A program made the position numbers and the translations under genes. From Metaphire vulgaris (Eukaryota; Annelida; Clitellata; Crassiclitellata; Megascolecidae), in NCBI GenBank assembly GCA_018105865.1, contig CM030848.1:11920199-11984198 (forward strand): 64,000 bases of DNA. Reading direction: 5' to 3'. Positions 26,421-37,545 of this stretch are shown in pieces. Numbering within the stretch: position 1 is the stretch's first letter; each line of letters opens with the position of its first letter. Below the pieces are notes generated by a model, which saw nothing but the letters and a program-made list of their open reading frames with translations, was not told the DNA's origin and did not search any database.

Positions 26421-26493
26421 GGCACTGACGGGTCTTGAACCCGCTCCGTCAGCCTGACGCTCCAGCACGTAACCCACTCTGCCATATTCCGCC
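26421..26493 (-). mobile_element. tRNA-like (Leu/Ser-type) SINE head
   Basis: On the minus strand there is an A box TGGCAGAGTGGGTTA and a B box within GCGGGTTCAAGACCCG, whose stem pairs. Acceptor pairing is poor and the anticodon arm is replaced by a GCGTCAGGCTGACG hairpin, so a working tRNA is unlikely. An (AAT)n tract (26557-26606) and related flank lie next to it, as with SINEs. Confidence 0.6.
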
Positions 26494-26554
26494 CCCTTTA
26501 GACCTGTCGATCCAACGGGAAGTGTCTGCGCCTGCCGTGTGGAGAGTGGAATAA

Positions 26555-26606
<52 letters not shown>

Positions 26607-27168
26607 TCGGTCGCAATAATCAATCGTGCAAATATATTGGCATACTATTATTATGCCCATATTTTGAGTATTGGTGTGGCTGCAGAAACGAGTTAGGGGT
26701 GTTATTTTGGTGGTGATGGTGGTTTGGGGTGGGTGGGTGGGGGTAACGCTCGTTGCATCATTGGGATGTTACCAGAGAAGGAGAGGGCTGGGGTTGATCT
26801 CTCAGGTCTAGCGAAGACCGGGTTTAGCTTATCGGCGCTCGGCGACAAGGCCTCTGTCCGCGGGCGAAATGTTTCTAAGCAGAAAATACTTGGAGAATTG
26901 CTCTCAGAAAGAACTTTTTCTTGAACAAAAACAGAAAATTCTGGGCTGATGAGGATTTTGTCTAGTCATCACTTGAGAGGCGCCGTGAAGAACTAACCTC
27001 AGACATATAGACTATTTGACATAAAAATTTTGACTTATACTGCATTCAATTAAAACACTTATGTATGTTGAGAAAGTGTTTATTACTAAAACATTTTCTC
27101 CTACTTAACCAGAGAAGGAGTGGGCTAGGGGTTGATCTCTATAGAACAGTTTTAGTTTATCCCTGAAT

Positions 27169-27361
27169 CAGTGTTTATTCTAGCCACCTTGACTTTGGGG
27201 GATTTTGAAATGTTGGGGGGGGCAAGGTCTGAGACTCCACACTTTTTGAGGGGAAATTTCCATCCTCCCAGCCAACATATAAAAATTTTTTTTTGGGAGA
27301 GGGGAATTTTAAAACTTTTTGGGGAGGGGAATTCCCCAGAGAAGGCCTAGAATAAACACTA
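27169..27361. mobile_element. MULE-like MITE, CAGTGTTTATTCTAG termini, copy 1
   Basis: Ends CAGTGTTTATTCTAGCC and GGCCTAGAATAAACACT(A). Flanks TCCCTGAAT and TCCTTGAAT match 8 of 9. A 9-bp duplication points to the Mutator-like superfamily. The interior contains CAAGGTCTGAG and CCAGCCAACATATAAAAA, shared with 42768-42945. Confidence 0.8.
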
Positions 27362-27426
27362 TCCTTGAATTGTAGACGGTGACAGACATGGAACGAAATT
27401 TAAAATTTCAGCTCACGATCATTGTT

Positions 27427-27433
27427 ATCATCG

Positions 27434-27480
<47 letters not shown>

Positions 27481-27481
27481 G
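27427..27481 (+). repeat. (ATC)n microsatellite
   Basis: About 18 ATC units directly before the candidate exon at 27501. Confidence 0.9.
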
Positions 27482-27500
27482 AGGCCACTTCTGATATCAG

Positions 27501-27713
27501 ATGATCTCAAGAGCGACCCACGGCCAAATGCAGCTCTTGCAGGAAATGTCGATTGAACAGCAAAACGTGCTCAAGATTTGGCTGGAATCTTTCGGAGATA
27601 TCCCCCTCCCCACCCAATCGAAGGAACTGTTGCGACATTGTTCGTCGATTTCGGGGGGCGGGGCGGTCCCCTCTATCCCGCTTTCGTCGGCAGCAGCTGC
27701 TCCGCCTACCTAG
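27501..27713 (+). CDS. Candidate exon or short gene, unidentified
   Basis: A 70-codon frame begins with ATG right after a possible acceptor (CTGATATCAG) and ends TAG at 27711-27713. Residues MQLLQEMSIEQQNVLKIW and LESFGDIPLPTQSKELLRHC look like real helical protein; the tail is Ser/Ala/Pro-rich. The island is GC-rich. It might be an upstream part of the F-box gene, but no good donor was found before the stop. Family not recognised. Confidence 0.3.
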   Translation: MISRATHGQMQLLQEMSIEQQNVLKIWLESFGDIPLPTQSKELLRHCSSISGGGAVPSIPLSSAAAAPPT

Positions 27714-29397
27714 GGACCGGTTTTCCAACCCCGAAGTCACCAGGACTTTGATAAGTATATCGCCGTATCGTTATATACGGTCTGCCTATGCCGTGCCTAC
27801 ATATAGAGGAAAGTCTTATAGGGCCTATATAGACCGAGTGGCTGTTTATCGCGCGTCTGATGGTCATTGCATCAGAGCACTTAGTAGTCATGGCAACGGG
27901 CAACGGCGTTGGATCCGTTATCCCGGGGATCGAGAGACGGAATTAGCAGAAATCGCAGTCTACTGTTTAGGCGTACATATATATACACATTGGGGCCGTA
28001 ATGCATGGATATAAGAGCTATTTCCGTAGCGCGTCGGTGTTTCATCCTATGCGTTTCCCAGACGACTTGATCTACGCGGCCAGCTTCGTCGCTGACGATA
28101 ACAGGACAAATTGTTAGATTAAGATTTCAAGAGCGCGCAGTATAGCCCTATAGGCCTGCTTGGCTTTTCAATGAAAACTATAGAGGCGTCTGGCTGGCTG
28201 TTTTCAAGAATTCCAGTCTTAAATTATCGACCTCCACTTATGGGTCGTACGACCAAAAGCTAATTTTTTCAGAGGATTACTCCAACCCCCAAAACCCTAC
28301 TCTCCTCATCCTCCTCCTCCTCCTCCTCTTCAAATCTCTCGTCAATTTTGAACGTCGAGCTTGTGTTGGAACTCTTTGATGTGACCTATAGGAAAAGCAT
28401 TTTCTTCGACCTAGGAAAATGTGATTTAGGTTTTTCTTCTCAACCGTGACATTTAATAACTCAGTGATTTCAGCAGTGGTTGTGAGGCAGTCCAGCTGGC
28501 CAAGGCCAAGGCCAAGACACTAACCCTCAAGACATTTAATAACCAAGGCCGAGGCAGTGTTCCTAGCCAAGGTTGGCATTTCAAAAATTGAAGATATTTT
28601 ATAAATGAAAATTTACAGCAGCGCTGACAATTGTTACACTATTTTTGAAAGTTTAACACCACAGCCTAATTTTAGCCAATCTTGTTGTTTTGTAAATGTG
28701 GGCGCTTTTGGTTTTTCAATCATTATTTTTGACATGCAAGAACATCAACGTTTCAAGCAGCTCATTCTCAAGCCTGGCTCGATGCAGTCTCAATACAAAT
28801 CCTCCTTGTGAAAATACTCTTTCAATGGGGCCGAAGTTGCAGGCACACAAAGAAGCCTAGAAAACAGTGGCCTCAAGCTCATGAAATTCCTCTCAGCAAA
28901 ATGTTGTAGTCAGAATCTAGATCAAACGAATAACTGTTGATTGTACACATGTTGTAATGACAAACTAAAAGCTGCCATCAGTGCCTTGTGATGTGACCAA
29001 GGCACTTGTTTCCAAGACAAGGCCAAAAGGCAAACCCACAAAACAAGACCAAGACCAAGACATTAGACCACAAGACCAAGGCCAAGGCCAAAAAAACCTT
29101 TGTTTTTGAAAAAATATTTTATTTGAAATTTAGCCCTGGTTCACTAAATAATAACAAAAGTAAAAAACTTTTAGAACATTATAGAATCGATTTATTTTAA
29201 AAAAACCTTTGTTTTTGAAATCACATTTTCCAGCCCTGGTTCCTAAATAATAACTTTTGAATCGATTTATTGTTTCGGCTGTTACTGCCATTTCGTCTAA
29301 ACTCCTCCTCCTCCTCTCGTTGTTTATCCTGTTTGTTTGTTTGTTTTTCTTTCAAACTTATCCTTTTCGATTTTCGCCTGTTTCGATTTTCAACCAG
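27714..29397. other. Flank of the F-box gene with AAGGCC repeats and a local duplication
   Basis: CCAAGGCCAAGG-type repeats recur at 28497-28570 and 28985-29095. The block starting AAAAAACCTTTGTTTTTGAAA (29090) is repeated, shortened, at 29201-29272, including CAGCCCTGGTTC and AATCGATTTATT. A CT-rich tract leads into the acceptor at 29397. Confidence 0.5.
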
Positions 29398-29969
29398 AAA
29401 ACCATCCACCATCTCTCGGACCAAGTGTTGTCGGCCATCTTTTCGTATCTGAAGCTGAGCGACCTCTGTCGACTGGCGCGCGTCTGCAAGCGCTGGCGCC
29501 ACCTGGCGTACGACGCTCGACTCTGGTCGCGCGTGTCGCTGCGTCCCGAGTACTCCGGACTGCACGTGACGAACGCCGACGCCCTGGTCGGCATCCTGAC
29601 GATCCGGTGCGGATGCACGCTTCGCTGCCTGGAGCTTCCGGCCGAGCTGATCACACCCGGACTGCTGCACGAGCTCGCTTCTAGGTCGGGCAGGGATCGT
29701 ATCCAGCATGGCGGCTCCAGGTGGGGGCGGTCGGGGTGGCAACTTCTAGGCATGGGGGCCGACCATTTGTTGATGTAGTAATAAGTATAGGGTCCCAAAC
29801 TGGGGGTACTGGAGGCCATGCATTCAATAGGGGACGGCCCCTCGGGTGCCCTGTGGAGCCGCCGCTGGTCTTATCATCATAATCATCATCGTCTTCATTT
29901 TCACCATCTCGTCGTCGTCATAATCATTATCATCATCATCATAATCGTCATCGTCTTTGTCGTCGTTCA

Positions 29970-30000
<31 letters not shown>

Positions 30001-31362
30001 AGTCGTCTTCGTCGTCACCATCATCTAATACACTAATTTGACTGATCGATTTAGCATAATCGTCGTCGTCGTCATCATCATCATCGCTTCAGAGTCACGT
30101 CCATAGTAAAACATCGACGTTGCCATACATACCAATAACTCCAAATCTAGTACAGTATGATATTCAGTATACAGTATACTAATCAGTAACTTTCCTCGAA
30201 GTAGTCGAAGTATCTAAAAGCGTTCTGTATGTTCCGAAGTATACGTTGATTTCGACTGATATTATGTCTCTTCGTTTTCTCGGCAGATGTCCCAACCTTC
30301 GTTACCTTACGCTGGACTTCTCCAGCGCCATGCAACTGCACGACTACAGCGAGATGAACTCCTTTCCGTGCAACCTGCGAAGTCTGACGATCTGTCTGTC
30401 GGAGGTGATCTTCATGGAAGGATTCATGAGGAAAGTCTACCAACACCTTTCCTCTCTCCAAGTTCTCCACCTTATAGGTAGGAGATTGTCTGGTCTGTTT
30501 CTACGACGTGCAGTTTGTCCCCTTAGTACTGTATATGTGCGAGGCCCTGAATGACTTTTCTCCATGTTATATAAGAAATCTGCCGCCAATTCCTAGTCAA
30601 GTACAGTAGAACTTCGTTATAACGGACTCGGTTAAAACGAATACTCTGCTATATAAAGCACCGCATTGTATAAGGTCCCGTGTAATGCGCTAACGTATTG
30701 GATGGTATTAACCCCTTAACCGTGTATTTAATTGTAACTCAATGTAAAATGGACAGATATATCCGGGATCCCCAGTTAAGGGGTTAACTATTATATATAT
30801 AACGCACTCCATTTTACAGACCCGTTAAGTTTTGTACGTTATAACGAAGCTCAACTGTGTTATGGTTGATTGCTACATGGCTACGTATAGTTATACAGTC
30901 TTATAGTTAAATAGTCTTATAGTTATATATAGTTATGTAGGCAACCCTAGTTAATCCTATATAGCCCTTGGTAACCCTGGCTAATCATATATAACCCTAG
31001 TTCACTGCAGTTTAATTTAGTTATATTTACTGTAATTCATACATTTGATTAGCTAAGGGGGCATGTTGAAGAAATATTTTATGGGGGGGGGGACTGAATG
31101 AGCGAAGAGAATACATGGGCTTCATTACTTGTCGGATACTTTTTTCCGAAAATGTCGATGTGCCCCCTATTCCGGAACCCTGGCCACGCCACTGATTTAC
31201 TACATAGTAGCGTGCAGAAGGAGGGCCGGTGGGGCGGTGGACCCTGGGCGCCGACCGGATTGGGGGCCAAAGTTGACTCGGCGACCTTTTTGCTCGTCAA
31301 ACGGTTTTTATCGACTTGTCCTCGGGTGCCCATCACTCTGTGCAATAATAATAATAATAATA

Positions 31363-31402
<40 letters not shown>

Positions 31403-32196
31403 GCATAATAATAATAATAAGGGTATCAATAATGCACTTCATATCCATCCGCAAGCGACCAGTTATAATACAGAGGGAAAGAGGATATCAATCGATGGTA
31501 CTTCATATCCATCGCAAACGACCAGGGAAAGGTCATCCAGAAAGAGGGGAAAAGGGAAAGAGGAAAGAGGGAAAGAGGGAAAAAGGGAAAGAGGGAAAGG
31601 GGGAAAGAGGAAGCACAGAATATAACTTAAATTTTTATCACGAATGTTCAAATTTAGTTTTCACCCGACGCTCGCTTTGGTTAGCTCTTGTGGCGAGCAA
31701 ACACGGTGTTGTGCAGGGTTATTTCTAGGATTATCAATTTGGGGAGTGTCCGTGTTATAAATTATGGGGGTCCCCTGCCAGAAAAAGTCTGACAAGCAAA
31801 AAAGGTCATCCCATAGCTGAGATTGAGGGGGTTTAGGGGTGTCGGTCTCAAATGAGGGGTGTTGGAGAGGTGTTAGGGGTGTAAAAATACCTCTGGCGTT
31901 GTGTATCTGATGTTAGGCAGCTTTGAAATCGGAGAAGACGAGCAGGAGATCTTCGAGATCATCAACATAGCGAAGATCAAGAACTTCACTCCGAACCTTC
32001 GCGTTGTCAACCTCTACGGCATCGGGTTCGTCGAAGACACCCACGTCGACCTCCTATCCTCCAACTGCATCCACCTGGAGTGTCTGGCGCTCAACTTCTG
32101 TCTTCGCGTCGAAGGAAGCTCTTTCAAGGTCCTCTTCCAGCGATGTCGAAAGCTGAAGACGCTTCTGGTCCAGCACTGCGGTAACCGTGTCCACGA

Positions 32197-32266
<70 letters not shown>

Positions 32267-35200
32267 GAAACTCTATTTAAACTGGTGGTGTAATGGAATT
32301 TTTAGAGACATTCATAAATCTGGCGAACGTTGTTTGAAAGGAATCTTCTACGTTTTGAATAAATGGCAAAACAAAATCTCTGATTCAATTCAAATGAAAA
32401 TATGGCAAATATATTAGGCATAATTATTCATATTTTGTCAAATAAGACAAAAGGAGAGAAATTGAGGTTGAGATTTCTTGAAAATTATTATTTTTAAAAT
32501 TTCCTATGAACATACCTTTGTTACGCGTCATAAAAATCCTATGAGTATGTCAAAATCGGTTAAAGGCGACGTGAATCAGTATTCTTTCCTGCTACTGGAG
32601 TTTCAGAGCAAAATGGTCGGAATACGCTTCCTTGTGTTATTGCGAAATAAGATTATTTATTAAAAGTACTATTGGCCGGGGTTTCCCAATCTTTGTACGT
32701 AACTGTGCGACTCAAGTCAGCGGCTAAATTTGTGACATGCCGTGACCCTGCAAACTTATTGTCGACAAAAATCGGATAAAACTTTCACAAAGCACCAATC
32801 AGTTTAATGCAAGCTGTGAGTGGGGAATTCCAGACCTATAAATTTCTTAAAACCTTACAGTAAGCTACATGCAACTTTCATGGCTTGTGACAGTGTGGCA
32901 TTGGTTAGAAAATGACACTTTCTAATTTAGCGCTACCCCGCGACCCACTAGACTGATCCCTGCGACCCACTTTTGGGTCCCGACTCACAGTTTGGGAAAC
33001 GCTGGACTAGTGAAAACGAATATCGACTTTTTCGAAAAATTAAGGCATCCTGAAAACATACCCATTGGAAGATGCATTTGCAGATAAAGTTCTGCAGTTA
33101 CTCGAGTTCGATTTTTCTCTTTTCTTCCGTAGGTTTGGTCGACGCCTACGTGAAGCAGGTCGTCTGGGAGACGTCGGTCATAGAGGAACTGGACCTGTCG
33201 TCGACGGAACTCTCGCAAGACTGTCTCAGGGACGCACTCTGTCGAATGCCCGGCTTCACTTATCTCGCCCTCGAATACTGCGAATTCTTCGACGACGCGG
33301 TCTGAAGCCTTAGCATCACGCGCACTTTGAAACCAACCGGTCCCTATACTCCCATGCAGGGCCTCCTGCGCCAGGCACCCGCACCAAAGTCTGCAAAAAT
33401 GCGGGGGGAGCCCAGCGGTAACAGGGACCCATCATCCAAAGAATAGGCCCCTAATTATTTTTATAATTTACAGATACAACTCCCCCGCATCCTCCATCCA
33501 GGGACATGTACCTGCTCCATCTTTGGAGGGTTCCAATATTTTTATTTTGCCCTGGGGACCAGCACAGGGGAACTCTGCCGTATACAGTTGCCGATGGCAA
33601 GCCCGGTTGGGAAGGAGTAGCCCATACAGGCACACACACACACACACACACACACAGTCAGAGGGTATCCCCAGTCTTGACTATTCAGAGTACGTAATTG
33701 AAGATATTTAGTATTTTGGTTTATAAAATCACTGTGCACTGTGCAGTACTGTTGAAATTATGTCTATGTTATTCCTATGCTTAATAACAGCATTGCTATA
33801 TATTTATCTGATTTCATATTCTAAACTGGTGTGCTACATATGACGAAACTTGATGAATTATAATTAGGCGATGGCTAATGACGCATGGTTAAATAGATAT
33901 TGCCATAGGATGGTTGATTTAGACTGCCACATTATTTGAGAACCTAAAAACTTAAGGACTTATTAGAAATCTTAGATTCAATTTTCTTAGCACAGGTTGC
34001 TCGTATCTTTTTTTCTAGTTTTGGCAAATTTAAATGATTAAAACCACTGTTTGGGCTTTAAATATGATTCCAGACTTTATTTGAGATGGTAACGAAGGGA
34101 AAACTAGATCACATCCGGGTAATCGATCTGAGTTATACCGTCAGTCTATCTGAAGACGCCATCTTGACCTTCATACAGCAGAGAGGACGATGTCTCGAAG
34201 CGCTCCTCATCGCTGGAAAACCAAAACTGACCGAACAGTTCTTCATTCAAGTCATACCTTTCATTCCACGCATCAGGTTCGACGCTACTCGCCTTCATAG
34301 ACCTAAAGATGTGGTCTACTTATCGTTATACCTTTCACGTACTCAAATGACAGTGTTTATTCTAGGCCCCTTTTGGGAGGGGGATTCCCCCCAGTTTGAA
34401 AATCCCCGCCCCCTCCAAAAAAATTCTATATGTTGCATTGGGGGATGGAAATCCCCCCCCCCAAAGTGTGACGAGAGGGGGTTTTTATTTAGGAGAGGAG
34501 AAAACATAAAGATATGACCATATTCAGAAGAGCATTAGAGCACGTGGAGAAGAAGGGGAAGGAAAGGAAGATTATGAAGGATGCGATGACCTTTTTTTGC
34601 TCGTCAAGGTTTTTGGGCAGACAAACCTTCTCTCCCCCACAAACATTTGAAACTCCCCCCAATGTCAAGGTGGCTAGAAGAAACACTGCTCAACTGACTA
34701 CATCTCATTTTGCATTTACATTGTCTAGCCTATTTAGTTTAAGCAGACGGTCTGGATAAGGTTGTTCAACGAAGTTTAGTTTAGCTCTTCTAGTATTCTG
34801 TTTAAATTTTCTTAACTATCGGCGGAAATTGCTCAGAGTCGTTGATTCTTTAATTGACTGGGATGTGCACTGGGTTCTGTACATCCTACAGAGGATCTTT
34901 TCTGCTTGCATTTTGTATATTTTACATTATAGCCTACTTTGTGATCTGCTGCCTGTACAGGGTTATTTCTAGAATTGTGAATTTGAGGGGTGTCGGAAAA
35001 ATTTGGGGGTGTCGGTATTTGGAAAAAGTCAGACAAGCAAACAACCTTATCAAGTCACCTACAAAAACAAATAGTCTGACAAGCAAAAAAGGAAAACATT
35101 ATCAAGTCTCCAAAAAAGCCTGACAAGCAAAAAAGTTATCCCTAGCTCAGATTTGGGGGGAGGACTGGGGATGTCGGTCTCAAATTCGGGGGGCTGTTGG

Positions 35201-35343
35201 GTGGTGTCGAAATATCCCTCGATTGGGGGTATCGGTCTCAAATGGGGGCGGGGTGTTGGGGTGTAAAAATATCCCTGTGTCTGTAGCCTACCTACGGTGA
35301 TCAATGAGTTCCGATTGCGTGGTTTGAATTCCACGGATTTTTT

Positions 35344-35377
<34 letters not shown>

Positions 35378-35868
35378 TGTTGTTGTTGTTGTTGTGTCGA
35401 TCGGTGATTACTATTGCTGACTCGGATCTTAGAGATTTTCGATTGACAATATGAGGATGATGATGACGACGACTATGATAATGATAATGATGATGACGAC
35501 GACGACGATGTGTTTCATAGGATCCTGGTGTTTGGAACGTCGAATGGGTGGTTTCTGCGGATGACCACGAAAGTTCATATCGACCAGATCATAATCGCCA
35601 TTTCGCAGAATTGTCCGCGACTGACTCGGCTCGAGATCCAGTGGGACCCGGACAACATCCGACACTCGGACAACAGCAGCAAATTCATCGATCAATTACG
35701 GTAAAAAACGACTATAAGGCAACAACAACAACGACGACGACAACAACAACAACAGTAGTCTCCTCTCTGTGGAGAAACGAACTCTATTGGTACATGAGCC
35801 GCGCATTGTTTCAGTCATAGACAGGGGCGTAGCCAGGAATTTAATTTGGGGGTATACGTTGGGGAGGT

Positions 35869-35933
<65 letters not shown>

Positions 35934-36185
35934 CTATGTGTATGTGTATATATGTCATATATGCTGTATTATATATATATATATATACTGATTTTGGAGG
36001 GTATATTATCGATCTACCCCCGTCGCTACGCCCTGGTGCATAGTCGTAAACTTCTATTAGGCGATTTAGGCCCCTAGGCTCGAGACCCCCAGTTTATTGA
36101 GGCTAGAATATATAGGTCTATTTGTCTAAGTGTGAAGTTTAAACTTTTTTCGCAATCTTGAACACTTCGTGAAATAACACCAAAA

Positions 36186-36262
<77 letters not shown>

Positions 36263-36585
36263 TCAGCATCATCAATTCATCATAGGCCATAACTCCACAT
36301 TTAGGCCTAATAACCTAGTTTTCCCAGCTATCTTTTGAATCCATTTATTGCTTCGACTGTTACCGTCCAGCAACTGTACCCACGCCAGCCTCGCCAGGTG
36401 TCGCGTGTTGTAGTTTGAAGTGTCCTCGCATTCGATGTCTTACGTTGGCCGACGGCGAGTATTACGAAATGGTGAAGTCGAACTTCGAAAGGGCCGACCG
36501 AGCGACCGTCGTAAGAACGACAACGACGTACACCACAAGCGCCGTTTCCTTTCTTTTCCACTACAAGGACCTCACCTTCAACTGA
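29398..36585 (+). CDS. F-box / leucine-rich-repeat protein, 5' exon(s) not found
   Basis: Seven exons join in one frame: 29398-29684, 30287-30477, 31917-32180, 33133-33299, 34086-34276, 35521-35700 and 36414-36585 (TGA 36583-36585). They encode 483 visible residues. The first exon starts in phase 0 after CAACCAG, so the N-terminus is missing. Residues about 5-50 are a typical F-box (LSDQVLSAIFSYL..SDLCRLARVCKRW), the part that binds SKP1 in an SCF ubiquitin ligase. The rest has degenerate LRRs such as LRYLTLDF, LRSLTICL, LQVLHLIG, LRVVNLYG, LECLALNFC, IEELDLSS, FTYLALEYC, IRVIDLSY, LTRLEIQW and IRCLTLADGEYY, which would select substrate. The last exon ends HYKDLTFN. The donor after exon 4 (GCG|GTCTGA) is weak, so one more exon could hide before 34086. 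Substrate and exact subfamily are not assigned. Confidence 0.8.
29704..29867. mobile_element. hAT-type MITE, CAGTGGCGGCTCCA family, copy 2
   Basis: Starts about 20 nt after the donor of the first F-box exon. Ends CAG(CA)TGGCGGCTCCAGG and TGGAGCCGCCGCTG; the 5' end has a 2-bp insertion. Flanks ATCGTATC and GTCTTATC match 6 of 8. The interior matches the other family members. Confidence 0.8.
29870..30086 (+). repeat. Imperfect (ATC/GTC)n tract in F-box intron 1
   Basis: Interspersed TCATCATC and GTCGTCGTC runs over about 215 bp. No coding role. Confidence 0.85.
30604..30857. mobile_element. pogo/Tigger-like MITE hosting a nested element
   Basis: Inverted ends CAGTAGAACTTCGTTATAAC and GTTATAACGAAGCTCAACTG lie next to TA (left) and TG (right). 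TA target and this type of terminus fit Tc1/mariner-pogo elements. The 80-bp TTAA element at 30708-30787 is inside it. Confidence 0.8.
30708..30787. mobile_element. 80-bp TTAA-flanked inverted-repeat element, copy 5
   Basis: Same termini and core as the other four copies. It is nested in the pogo-like MITE, so it moved after that element was in place. Confidence 0.9.
31345..31420. repeat. (AAT)n microsatellite
   Basis: Two near-pure AAT runs. The block after it (31424-31540) contains ATATCAATCGATGGTACTTC, part of a dispersed repeat also seen at 56240 and 58236. Confidence 0.9.
31714..31895. mobile_element. hAT-type MITE, CAGGGTTATTTCTAG family, abutting an exon
   Basis: Starts CAGGGTTATTTCTAGG and ends GTAAAAATACCTCTG. 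Flanks GTGTTGTG and GCGTTGTG match 7 of 8 (31706-31713, 31896-31903). Only 13 nt separate the right flank from F-box exon 3 (31917). It contains GACAAGCAAAAAAGGTCATC (31791-31810). Second copy at 34958-35277. Confidence 0.88.
32197..32265 (+). repeat. (ATC)n microsatellite 17 nt after a splice donor
   Basis: About 23 ATC units begin 17 nt inside the intron after F-box exon 3 (donor GCG|GTAACC at 32181). Confidence 0.93.
32677..33004. mobile_element. hAT-like element remnant (GTTTCCCAA termini)
   Basis: Inverted ends GGGGTTTCCCAATCT and AGTTTGGGAAACGCTG, plus internal CGACCCAC words, fit an old hAT copy. No matching 8-bp flanks were found. Confidence 0.5.
33630..33656 (+). repeat. (CA)n microsatellite
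   Basis: About 13 CA units in F-box intron 4. Confidence 0.9.
34351..34688. mobile_element. MULE-like MITE, CAGTGTTTATTCTAG termini, copy 2
   Basis: Ends CAGTGTTTATTCTAGGCCC and GGTGGCTAGAAGAAACACTG. Flanks CTCAAATGA and CTCAACTGA match 8 of 9. Contains GATGACCTTTTTTTGCTCGTCA. It lies 75 nt after the donor of F-box exon 5. Confidence 0.85.
34958..35277. mobile_element. hAT-type MITE, CAGGGTTATTTCTAG family, copy 2
   Basis: Ends CAGGGTTATTTCTAGAA and GTAAAAATATCCCTG. Flanks TGCCTGTA and TGTCTGTA match 7 of 8. Three copies of GACAAGCAAA (about 35032, 35079, 35121) and several GGGGTGTCGG words lie inside. Confidence 0.88.
35344..35395 (+). repeat. (TAG)n(TTG)n microsatellite
   Basis: About 11 TAG units then about 6 TTG units. 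A GAT/GAC tract at 35455-35510 ends just before the acceptor of F-box exon 6 (35521). Confidence 0.85.
35822..36035. mobile_element. hAT-type MITE, family CAGGGGCGTAGC, copy 3, with (TA)n interior
   Basis: Ends CAGGGGCGTAGCCAGGAATT and CGTCGCTACGCCCTG. The centre is expanded into (TA)n at 35870-35932 and 35970-35988. The target duplication is not clear. Confidence 0.75.
36187..36262. repeat. (AAT)n(ATT)n palindromic microsatellite
   Basis: About 17 AAT units pass directly into about 9 ATT units, a smaller version of the hairpin at 25879-26170. In the last F-box intron. Confidence 0.9.
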
Positions 36586-36656
36586 TCACTGCTGGGACTA
36601 TTTTAAGAAACATTTATCACTGCACTAAACTCAAGAAAATTTGTGGACATCCGCGC

Positions 36657-36819
36657 CAGGATTTGACAAGTGCAGGGCGTTGGGGTAGCAACTTCTAATC
36701 ATGGTGGGCCAACCATTTGTTGTTAGGTATGTAGTATTAAGTATACTATAGGGTCCCAACAGGGCCAGGCACTCAATGGGGGGCACGGGCCCCCGAGCTC
36801 CCCTGTGGAGCCGCCACTG
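36657..36819. mobile_element. hAT-type MITE, CAGTGGCGGCTCCA family, copy 3, truncated 5' terminus
   Basis: Perfect 8-bp duplication ATCCGCGC (36649-36656, 36820-36827). The right end TGGAGCCGCCACTG is complete. The left starts CAGGATTTGACAAG, lacking about 12 bp of the normal terminus. It lies in the 3' flank of the F-box gene. Confidence 0.88.
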
Positions 36820-36995
36820 ATCCGCGCAAAAAAACAGGCAAAAAAGGTCGTCCAGAAAATGTATCACTGCACAAAGCAAAGAACATTGCATTTTATCACT
36901 GCACATTTTGTGTACCACTGCACGTTAAAACAGGCCCTGCTGATCAGACATACTGTACTAGTCTGTACATTTCTGAATTTAGGCTCATCAATATC

Positions 36996-37160
36996 CAGTG
37001 GCGGCTCCACAGGGGGGCCCGTGCCCCTATTGAGTGCCTGCCCCCCTGTTGGGACCCTATACTTAATACTACATACCCAACAACAAATGGTTGCCCCGAT
37101 GATTAGAAGTTGCCACCCCAACCGCCCCCCCCCACTTGCCAAATTCTGGAGCCGCCACTG
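36996..37160. mobile_element. hAT-type MITE, CAGTGGCGGCTCCA family, copy 4
   Basis: Ends CAGTGGCGGCTCCACAGG and CTGGAGCCGCCACTG. Perfect 8-bp duplication TCAATATC (36988-36995, 37161-37168). Opposite orientation to copy 3, only 176 bp away. Confidence 0.93.
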
Positions 37161-37545
37161 TCAATATCCATCACCAACTTTATATTGCCACATTGGCGTA
37201 GCCACGGAGAGTACGGGTCTATCATTCAGACGAGCAGAGTGGTGGGCGCCCGGGTCAAGTCGATAAAAAATGTTTGACGAGCAATAAAGATCGTCGAGTC
37301 AATTTTGCCCGCCCCCTCTCCCGTCTGGTCGGCGCCCGGAGACCACCGCTCCCCTCCGGCGGTGGCAGAACCCCAGCCGCAAAGAAACCAGGACGTTGGA
37401 TTAAAATGTTGAGCAATGTTGCAGTCTTTGCGATCGCCCCACCATTTTGGGTGGCGCGATCAAAGATCAAATGTTCTAATCGGTTTAGCTATGAGAATGA
37501 CAACAAATATATATAGTCTATGTCAGCCTGTAAGACTGCTATAGC

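Noticed and set aside
26421..26493. Functional minus-strand tRNA-Leu/Ser gene
   Set aside because: Only the T arm pairs well; the acceptor stem and anticodon loop are not tRNA-like.
32677..33004. Confident hAT target duplication around this element
   Set aside because: The terminal inverted repeats match, but the flanking 8-mers (CTATTGGC, GACTAGTG) do not.
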